A model generated the notes under the pieces. The model did no database searches. It saw only the letters and a program-made list of their open reading frames with translations, and was not told the DNA's origin. Both the position numbers and the translations under genes were made by a program. Below are positions 56,538 through 64,000 of a DNA stretch of 64,000 nucleotides, piece by piece (positions within the stretch are counted from its first letter, which is position 1; the number at the start of each line of letters is the position of its first letter). Origin of the DNA: Chlorops oryzae (lineage: Eukaryota > Arthropoda > Insecta > Diptera > Chloropidae); contig CM035808.1 of NCBI GenBank assembly GCA_020466095.1, positions 78,803,863 to 78,867,862 on the forward strand. Reading direction: 5' to 3'.

Positions 56538-56759
56538 GTGTACCAAATAAATAACATAATTTTGAAAAGCCATGCTTACTTTCTTGTTTGCACAGAATTT
56601 AAAATTTGTGGCTTCAGTGATTTTGACAACTCGTTTCAGCTTATTAAAACAAACGAAAAGTGTGTTTTAAGTTTCGCAAACTATAAAAGTTTCAAATCAT
56701 ATGAGCTTATTACATCTCAAAAAAACAATAAGATGTTTATACTAAGGAAAACCTTGTAA
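56538..56759 (+). pseudogene. Unassigned TE-type ORF, third copy lacking its start
   Basis: It matches 53187-53392 from YQINNIILKS onward; the N-terminal part (MVTAPNIEDISE) is absent because the duplication joint falls inside the frame. A few changes (FDNS for FHNS) are visible. Confidence 0.5.
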
Positions 56760-57353
56760 TATACTTGTAAAAATTATATCTATATTGAAGAATGGCGTTT
56801 AATTGGTTAATGACAACAACATTAATTAAAATAACTCTTCTTACATTTAAAAAAATTTTCGTTGTACTTCATTTTGAATTACTTTAATACCTGAATAAAA
56901 TTTTAAAATAACTTCATCCCCTATAAAACCCATTTAAACTGATTTTCGCATAAATTTTACACCGTGTTTGTGTAAAACAATTTCACACTATTTTCAGCAT
57001 AAATTATATATACTATCGATTTGTAAAATCTGTGTAAACTTTTTTCGTTATCAATTGTACGCATTAGATGGTATAAATCACCTTTATAATATCATCTATA
57101 TTTTAAAACATTCATTGTTTAAATTTTTATTAGAGACGATGGTTTACATTTTAAACTAAACTCGTGTGGATTTATATACAAACCGTTTTGGTTTACTTTC
57201 TACTGCAACATTTTTTGGAGTACACGGTTGCTATTTTATTGTATTAATGTGGCCACTAGGGTGATGACTTTGCGTGTTTTTTGCTCCAAAAAAATTTCCT
57301 GTATTATAGTACGATGAACTTTTATTAAAGATGCCATAAAACACTAATTTTAA

Positions 57354-57482
57354 CCCGGTAGCGCCTGAATTGAAAAAAATAAATATTAAAAATAAAATAA
57401 AATATGAACCGGTTTTGAAGTTTTGATGACAAAACACGAACTTTTTTAGTGATGCCATATGGCATCGCTAGGCGCTACCGGG
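57354..57482. mobile_element. piggyBac-type MITE, 129 bp
   Basis: Ends CCCGGTAGCGCC and GGCGCTACCGGG are perfect inverted repeats, flanked by TTAA (57350-57353 and 57483-57486). TTAA duplication and CCC...GGG ends are the piggyBac signature. Unit 1 of the tandem duplication has the empty site with a single TTAA at 53997-54000. Confidence 0.92.
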
Positions 57483-57571
57483 TTAAGGATATTTGATAAA
57501 AAAAAATGTCACGCACCAAGTCATTTGTAAAATTTAATTTTTGATTTTTTTCCAAACTTTTGATGTTACTG

Positions 57572-58487
57572 TAAGCAGAGTCGCTCTTAGAGGAGTCAAA
57601 TGTAAGACCAACTACCATTATTTTTTTATTCCCAACAATTTATCCAAACATACCTTCCCCCTATCTCAACTCCTTAAGGGGGCTCCCATACAAAAGTAAT
57701 TTTTTTAATGAATTTTCCCCCCACTGTCCTAACTAGCGCCAGAGTGCCCCTAGAGGAGTCAAATCTTTGACCGACCCCCATTAACTTTGTCTCATTAACA
57801 TTTTTTCCCAACATACTGACCCCCTATCTCCCCTCCTTGGGGTTCACCCATACAAAATTACCTTAATTTTATCACAATTACATACAAAATGGCTGTCACC
57901 ACAGTCAAACCCCTCCTAGGGGGATAATGTATATGACCGACCCCCATTATTTTTTTACCCCAAGTATTTGCTTCAAACATACCCACCCTCTATCTCCCCT
58001 CCTTAGGGGGGTCCCCATACAAAAATAGGCTTAAATTAAAGAAAAATGCTTCACGAACTTCAATCTATAATATAGATGCCGTAGGAACAAGAACGAGCAT
58101 GTTCAGTATGCATATTCGAAAAATTTACAAAATTACCTTTTAAACGAGCCTAATATGAAGAATATTGGATTCGTTTTTGGTATGTTTTAATAATATGTTA
58201 TAATTATTACTTTTTTTTAAACTGAATTTTGGGTTCCATCCCCTAACTGGCCAAATAATGACCCTAGTAGAAAAAAATAAATTTTCGAAACAAATGCCGC
58301 AAACCTCAATCTATGACGAGTTTTTTAAAACTATAACCATTAATATCGGTTAGTGGTTTCTATTCATTAAATTAATTCAAAACAAATACTTTTTTAAACG
58401 CATTATTCACTGTTTTTACGTTCCTTTCTTAAGTCTTTGCATGTCTCTCTTGGTCTGTATGCATGCAAAGACTCAAGACACGAACAC
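57572..58487. mobile_element. Half palindromic element, copy A5
   Basis: Duplicate of 54086-55000 in unit 2, practically identical. It lacks the second arm. Confidence 0.75.
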
Positions 58488-58563
58488 GCGGTAGCGATTG
58501 AAACTCAACTAAATTCAAAGTTCATATGCAAAAAGTATTTATTTATAAAACAATTTTTAGTTT

Positions 58564-59190
58564 TTATACAATATTCATACTTAAAGTTTGCTTATATTTT
58601 TTAATATCTATATACTCCAAATCTGAGCCTTGACGTATATCTGCTACTTTAATAGTTTCCAATTCACCATTGCTCACAATGCGTTGTTCATATATTTCCT
58701 TATACTCGAAACATTAAATTGTTAGCGATCTTGCTTTATAGTCACTATTGTATGTACATCTTACACAAAGTTGCACATTTTCGTTCTCTAATTGGAAATG
58801 TCTGTAAAACGGATGTGGACTTTCAACAATCCCAGCTATAGCAGATTCCTTCCGAACAAGTTCTTGCCTGAAAATTTCGATTGCATCCTTTACAGTGACA
58901 AATCCTGAGTCATCTGAATATATTCGGGGGGTCTCTGTTGTTGTTGTATCGTTTTCTAATGTACTTACAGTACCATTAACATACGAAGGATAATCTTCAC
59001 TTGGTTTCAACAAACGTAGCTTTAAGTCGACTTGAACAACATCATTGTTAGGTAGAACCATTGCAAATACCATATTTTCTTCGACATCCTGTTTTCTTGG
59101 AATGCGCATAGGAATGGGACTTGCTGGTACTGGTGCTGTATACAAATATTCCGTTAAGAATAATAAACACAGAAATAAAATTTTATTCAT
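58564..59190 (-). pseudogene. Predicted secreted protein gene, copy 2
   Basis: It is identical to copy 1 at the protein level as far as compared; one silent difference lies near 58781. It has the same TATA box (59268-59275), initiator (59239-59244), signal peptide, TAA after SLTI (58714) and 49-codon same-frame continuation ending TAA at 58564, just before AATAAA. It lies 114 bp downstream of the polymerase stop, on the same strand. Without the inner stop the product would be about 208 residues. I list it as a possible pseudogene because the stop may be a nonsense change; it could equally be the genuine end. Confidence 0.6.
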
Positions 59191-59656
59191 TTTGCTCCTG
59201 CCGATTACTTCGTTATTTCTGATTGAAATCAAAATCTCGACTGAACTATATTGCAAATTTTCCGCGACTTTTATATGATGATGACTCACCTTTCTTGTGA
59301 AATTCGTAAAAAAAAGAATTAATTTTTATTTTTTTATTTTTATTTATTTATTTTTTTTTTTGCATTAATTCTTATACTAAATACATACACATATACATAA
59401 AATTTAGTTTATATCCATATGTTCACTAGTAACAATACCATAGTGTCCCCATGCAAAAGTATTAATACCATCTGATTGAATGCACCTCTTGTCATCTGGA
59501 TTACTTAATACTACTTTTTTCCACAATTCGGTATAAATGGCATGAAACTTACTTCTAAACATATACATACTACCAAAATATATCTTATTTTCTAACAAAC
59601 ACAATCGATAATCATCAATAGTTAATTTCATTAATGCAGCCTTTTTGATTCTTTTA

Positions 59657-59968
59657 GGCCCGATATTACAGTGCATACTTAAGGTCTCCTTAGCACTTAA
59701 GTAAAGCTTAAGTCTGTAAAGCATTTTAACAGTACAAATTTTAAGTGCTCCTTAAATTAGTTTTCAAATTAATTTAATGAAGGAATTTCACTAATTTTAC
59801 GAATTTTAAAAAAGTATAAATAAAAAATATCGGTTTTTTCAAATGTTGCCTGCCGAAAACAATTTTCGTGAGTTTTGGATAAAAATTGACTGTTAAACCG
59901 CTTGACACTTAAGGTGTTCTTAAGTCTTAAAGCTTCCTTAACTTAAGTATGCACTGTAATATCGGGCC
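59657..59968. mobile_element. Harbinger-type MITE, copy 2
   Basis: 312 bp with ends GGCCCGATATTACAGTGCAT and complement, flanked by TTA at 59654-59656 and 59969-59971. It sits within the polymerase gene, just before its C-terminal block. It appears to be the original orientation, since both flanks read as polymerase-type sequence. Confidence 0.9.
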
Positions 59969-60415
59969 TTAGACTTTTTTATTTCAAAATTGTCTAAAGT
60001 TTTTAATGAATACATTTTCGATCTGAGTCCAATAAACTTTTAAATTATTCTTCCACGAAGCTCATCCTTCATCATTCCCAAAACTTTTTTAATTCTAAGA
60101 GGAATTTAAATTGATTATCTGGAGAATAGTCTGATGTATATATGTATAAAAATATATATGTATTGAAATTGATATCATGAAAAATTTCTTTATAAAAATC
60201 AGAATTTTCAATAGTGTATATGAATGAATCAGTGTCCATATAATTTAAAGACAGATGTTTTCCAATTTTCGGTAGCGAAACCCAAATACATGGGCTTGTC
60301 ATATAAAATGTTTTCTTTTTGCAGTTCTATGGATTAAATTGTCTGAGAAAATTTTAATATTACGAAAATTTGGTTTAGATATGAGAGCTTTAGCACCAAG
60401 ACGTTTACCCTTATA

Positions 60416-60869
60416 GGGCATTTACATATACGTTTTAGCGCTACTCGTTTAAGCTAAAACGACTAAGTCAAAACGGGGTGTTTACATATGCACATGTCGT
60501 TTTGTTATTTTGTGGTTATCTTTTGTTTGCTTAACACGTGAAATATGAGTGAATATTGTTATTTAGATAAGAAACAATTATTGAAATTGCGTTCGTTTTC
60601 TACATTGGTTGTGAAAACAACCTCACAATTTTTAAATTAGAAATTTCAATGACCATATGTTTTGCATTTTTATAGTAATGACACTCAGATTTCGATATTT
60701 TTATTAGTTATAAGCAGGATTTATCTTGTTTAGCTACTTGTTTTAAATTAAAACAGGAAAGTTTCTCGTTTTAGTTTTGTATGATAAAACGGGAAAAATC
60801 TAAGTTGTTTTAGTGCTAAAACGGGCAAAGTTGCTAAAACGCGAATAAAACGGCATATGTAAAACGGCC
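60416..60869. mobile_element. 454-bp MITE in the polymerase gene
   Basis: Ends GGGCATTTACATATACGTTT and the complement of GGCCGTTTTACATATGCCGT, flanked by TA on both sides. The interior repeats AAAACG/CGTTTT blocks. The polymerase frame reads VEEWE before and GKRLGAKALI after it. A TA duplication suits Tc1/mariner-type mobilisation. Confidence 0.75.
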
Positions 60870-62236
60870 TATTACTCTCCCACTCTTCTACTAATTTTAT
60901 ATTTCTTCTCTTTTCAATATTTTCCATAGCTTTATCGTACACTGCATTATTCAAAAGCTTAAAAAGGTTTTTCTCAAAATCGTTTTTAGCATTTTGTCTA
61001 CATTCAGTATTAAGGTTTATGTATTTTTGTAGCCAAGAAGACTGTTTGAACTCTAATATTCGATGAACTTTTACTAGTTTAAGACCATGTCTTTAACACT
61101 GTTGAAGAACTCTATAATGAATGGTAGAGTTATGTTTGGGAGTCAAGTCTGCTAAAAGCTTTGCAATTTTTCCGCATGATGGCTTCTTGTTTGCTGGACA
61201 AAATGGACGATCATTATGTAAGTCATGAATTTCTTGTGGATATTCCAAATCAACTTCTTATATGTAGCCAAATAGTGAATCGGCTGGTATTGAGAAGACA
61301 TTGAAATTTTCAATATTTTCTAACCACTTGAAACCTCCATAGTGCAGATATTCGGACATTGCATATCCATACAAATTATTTGCGTCTAAATACACAGTTG
61401 TAGATGAAGGCCTACTTGCATCAAAATCTTCCATCATGTATATATTGTTTGCAGTAGAATGTCTTTTGCTACATTGAACCAAACCGCCACGTATATTATT
61501 TCTAATTAAATAGAGCATTTCAATGTCAGTTAAAAGCTCTAGTTATATTTTTGTGTACTTAAACATTGCATCCCATGATAGCGCTGGTAATGTTAAATAT
61601 TGGCATGGGTCCAATTTATAAATATTTTGGGAAACTTTTCTTAAGTTTTCCATAACATCAGCTAGCAACAAAACATCTGTCTTTAAATATATAGACATAT
61701 AATCGCAAATCGTTGTACAATTGAAAAAATGCCAAACATTTTGAGCATGTTGATAATCTTCAATGGTGCATGCTTGGTTTGTTAGTTTATTGAAAAAAGC
61801 TTCGCGTGGTGGTAAGCTTGTTTCTTTTAGATTTTCAAATGATTTAACTTAATCGTATGGAAATACACCTTTAGGTGTTAATAAATTTTTTTTCATCCTC
61901 ATCGTGAAATTCTGTACTCAAAATAATAAAACTGTCTTTCTCCAGATTTCGAGCTAAGGTGTCTAGGCTGGCTGGTGGAAATCTAAATGAGTCCAGAAAA
62001 CGTATTTTCCGCATATTGTTTATCTTTATATTGTTGTAATATAAAATGTTGGAATATAAATGTTAGAATAAAGGACACTAAAACGCTTTTTATATGGATT
62101 TTCAATGCTCTTTAATTTTCCCGTTTTAACGGTTATTCTTCTGTTGGTTATATAACAACTGCGAGTTTATTACAACTAACTATTTCTAAAAATCCAAAAT
62201 ACATTTCAACTTAAAAATATGCTTAAAATTACTTAA

Positions 62237-62884
62237 ACTAGGTTCGCTGACGCGAACTCTGCTGCAGTCGCATTCCCCCGCTGCCGTCTTCTCTCTTAAG
62301 TTTCTGCTGACGTCTTCGTCTTTCGCAACTTTCTTCCACTTGCTTTGGGCTTGCGTTCCAGTTCTTCATTATTTTGCTGGAATGCATTATTTGACTTCCA
62401 CTCAACTGCTCCAATTTAAACTTTTTAGGCCGTTGGTGCTTGTTGGTGCTTTCTTGCTTCCGATCAGCACAGTGGGTTCACGATGTGTGTGTTATGATCA
62501 CAAAATTCCTCCCCCCTTTTTGTGAAAGATGGATCCACATTCATGCGGATCGGTGGAGTAGTGGTTGGAGTAGGGCTGGGAGGTGGGATCGTAATGTCTT
62601 TGTCTGGTAGTCGAAGTTCAAAATTTTCTGAACCATTCGCTGGTTTTGTTTGTATCACATCACATTTTGTTTACTTCTTCGCGTCAAATTTCTTGCCGCC
62701 ACCTGTTTATAATTTGGTGACATTCGTATTCGGTAACCCTGATTTTTTGGTTTGTTTTGACTGCTGCTATCATTGACTGATGACGAAATATTTCAGGGCT
62801 GTTGGAAGCTTTTCTGCTCCCGACAAGTATGGACGGTGGGAGTTCATACACTGCTTTCGTCGCTAATGCCATTGTTTTCGGCAT
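62237..62884 (-). pseudogene. Unassigned gene relic with K/R-rich C-terminus
   Basis: The ATG at 62884 starts MPKTMALATKAVYELPPSIL and a helical part (VTEYECHQIINRWRQE) that resembles Myb/SANT- or MADF-type DNA-binding helices. After a frameshift near 62670, a Pro/Thr-rich stretch (PPPSPTPTTTPPIRM, 62658-62464) follows. After a second shift near 62465 comes a Lys/Arg-rich tail (ESCERRRRQQKLKREDGSGG), ending at TAG about 62237. Repeated copies at 50760-51190 and 30540-30660 show it belongs to a mobile element. I cannot name it; DNA binding is only suggested by composition. Confidence 0.4.
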
Positions 62885-64000
62885 TTTATCGCTGATGTGG
62901 TGTCGATGACGTTATCTTCGTCGGAACGTACCCACTGGATACTCCCGGTATCTGGATGAAAAAGCTGCTGGATGAAAAAGCTCTAGCTGGATCCCTCGTT
63001 GCCGTCACAACTTTAACTTAAAATTAAGGTTTTCCTATATATATATATATTTTAGTATTTTCTAATTTTTTTAAATTTTTTTGTTATATATTTTTTTTTT
63101 TTTTTGGTGTTGTAATTTTTTTTTTTTTCAAACTGTTTTTTATATATTTTTTATTTCGAAAACCATTCTTTATTTAATTATTTATTTATTTTTCTAAAAA
63201 TTTTAAAATTTTTTTCTTTTTCCTATTTATATATGTATATAATTGGTCCTTTAATTACCCATATTCTCCCTTTCCGTCTCGTTAGACGTCGAAGTTTATG
63301 ACTATTTAAATACATATTTTTTTTAACGCTAGCCTAAACGGCTGTCCTTTGAACTTAAAAATAATAAATTGAACTTAAAATAAAAAATTGACCAAGACTT
63401 TGTGTTACGTTAAATTGAATAATATTTAAGTTCGACAAAACTTTTATTATAGTAACTTTTTTTTTGTGTTACGTTACGTTAAAATGAATATAACAATAAA
63501 ATAAACAAAACCTTACTTCGTCAAATTTCCCATCTTTCATACAACTGGTCACCGATTTTACGTTTCTTCTTTTTCCCTATTGGGTCGTTTTGTTTCTCGT
63601 TGACCATCTTCAGCGTTGTCACTTGACTTGAATTTTGCAAGGAATAAATTACACAGTGCTAAAAAAAAAAAATCGAAATCACTTTTTGAGCGATCTAGCA
63701 TACGTTGTAGGTCTTGATGAGTACATCATGAAAATGTGTTTCAAAATTGTCTAACACCCCCAAATTTTCAAGTTATTGTTTAAAAACCGTTTTTCCCGTA
63801 CTCCGCGCACTTAAACGATTGTCACTCCGTCAATTTTTGACCGATTTTCAATTGCTATACAGTTTTGGAAACTAGAAACATTGAGCTTTCGAAACATATA
63901 CAATTATCTATACTTCCTACAAAAAGTTGGATATTTATGAAAGTTATCTAAAATTTACCCATTTTTTTCACGTTGTTTACAGTTTGACGTATTTTTTATG
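62885..64000. other. AT-rich DNA, no gene seen
   Basis: It contains a short direct repeat (GGATGAAAAAGCT twice, 62956-62985), TA and T runs (63030-63140), two CTTTGTGTTACGTTAAA/TTTGTGTTACGTTACG-type blocks (63400 and 63465) and a generic AT-rich tail. No frame or terminal repeat is supported. Confidence 0.4.

Larger units (their letters stand above)
53188..59971. repeat. Tandem duplication, period 3.35-3.49 kb
   Basis: Unit 1 (53188-56539) and unit 2 (from 56540) share the order: end of the unassigned ORF, AT-rich segment, half palindromic element, secreted-protein gene, polymerase C-terminus, MITE. Divergence is very low. Offsets are 3352 bp before and 3486 bp after a 129-bp piggyBac-type MITE (plus its TTAA) and a one-base indel, present only in unit 2. 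Confidence 0.92.
59404..62015 (-). pseudogene. Polinton/Maverick-type DNA polymerase B
   Basis: This is a protein-primed family-B polymerase that replicates Polinton DNA. Reading leftward from about 62015: FLDSFRFPPASLDTLARNLE (exonuclease region), then stop-ridden segments with NKLTN and KDR-type motifs. Next are IRGGLVQCSKRHS and YLDANNLYGYAMS, followed by the GGFKWLENI block (61518-61258), the Kx3NxxYG-type [16 protein letters not shown] (60954-60890), LGAKALISKPNF (about 60400), YMDTDSFIY (about 60240) and the C-terminal DDKRCIQSDGI (59480). MITEs split it at 59657-59968 and 60416-60869. N-terminal parts are missing and many stops are present. No Polinton integrase, ATPase, protease or capsid genes were found here. 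Confidence 0.88.

Noticed and set aside
57231..57458. A 75-codon minus-strand frame in unit 2
   Set aside because: It is created by the piggyBac-type MITE insertion and is absent from unit 1.

Overview
The window looks like AT-rich nuclear DNA of a higher fly (Diptera, Brachycera), in which a single host exon sits in a dense, nested field of transposable elements. The fly assignment rests on three things: an exon at 25764-26019 (minus strand) that encodes the start of the MH2 domain of a Smad4 protein and reads like Drosophila Medea; dipteran mini-me-type repeats with (GTCY)n tracts; and BEL/roo-, gypsy-, jockey-, P-, mariner- and hAT-type elements. No bacterial genes, CRISPR arrays, rRNA or tRNA genes were seen.

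Layout. 1-10.1 kb: gypsy-type LTR pieces, a broken mariner, a hAT MITE in a TA microsatellite, a Tc1 remnant and two mini-me repeats. A 710-bp LTR here is split by a 2.1-kb palindromic element (5477-8839) that itself carries a pogo/Tigger copy. 10.4-17.1 kb: a minus-strand EN-RT LINE split by a hAT element with matching 8-bp target duplications (11729-15649). Inside the hAT lies a foldback element (about 12494-14985) whose roughly 1-kb arms flank a two-exon zinc-binding gene. 17.1-25.7 kb: the 5' part of a jockey-like LINE, a 1006-bp gypsy-type LTR with primer site, a hAT transposase relic, a Harbinger-type MITE, a second EN-RT LINE and mini-me pieces. 25.76-26.02 kb: the Medea exon.

26261-53903 is one giant inverted repeat. 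Each arm carries a frameshifted P-element-like transposase next to a BEL LTR, followed by several shared repeats. The centre holds a defective BEL/Pao retrotransposon with an env-like gene on the minus strand (36.0-43.8 kb) and an env fragment of a different retroelement on the plus strand (44.3-44.9 kb).

53.2-62.9 kb: a tandem duplication with a period of about 3.4 kb carries a small predicted secreted-protein gene twice. It adjoins the remains of a Polinton/Maverick-type protein-primed DNA polymerase B on the same strand, interrupted by two MITEs. An unassigned lysine/arginine-rich gene relic follows, then AT-rich DNA to the end.

Most coding regions here are broken by frameshifts, stops or insertions. 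The reading frames that look least damaged are the Medea exon, the foldback-loop gene and the duplicated secreted-protein gene. The nesting gives relative ages: LINE, then hAT, then foldback; LTR, then palindrome, then pogo; BEL gag, then mini-me; duplication, then piggyBac-type MITE.
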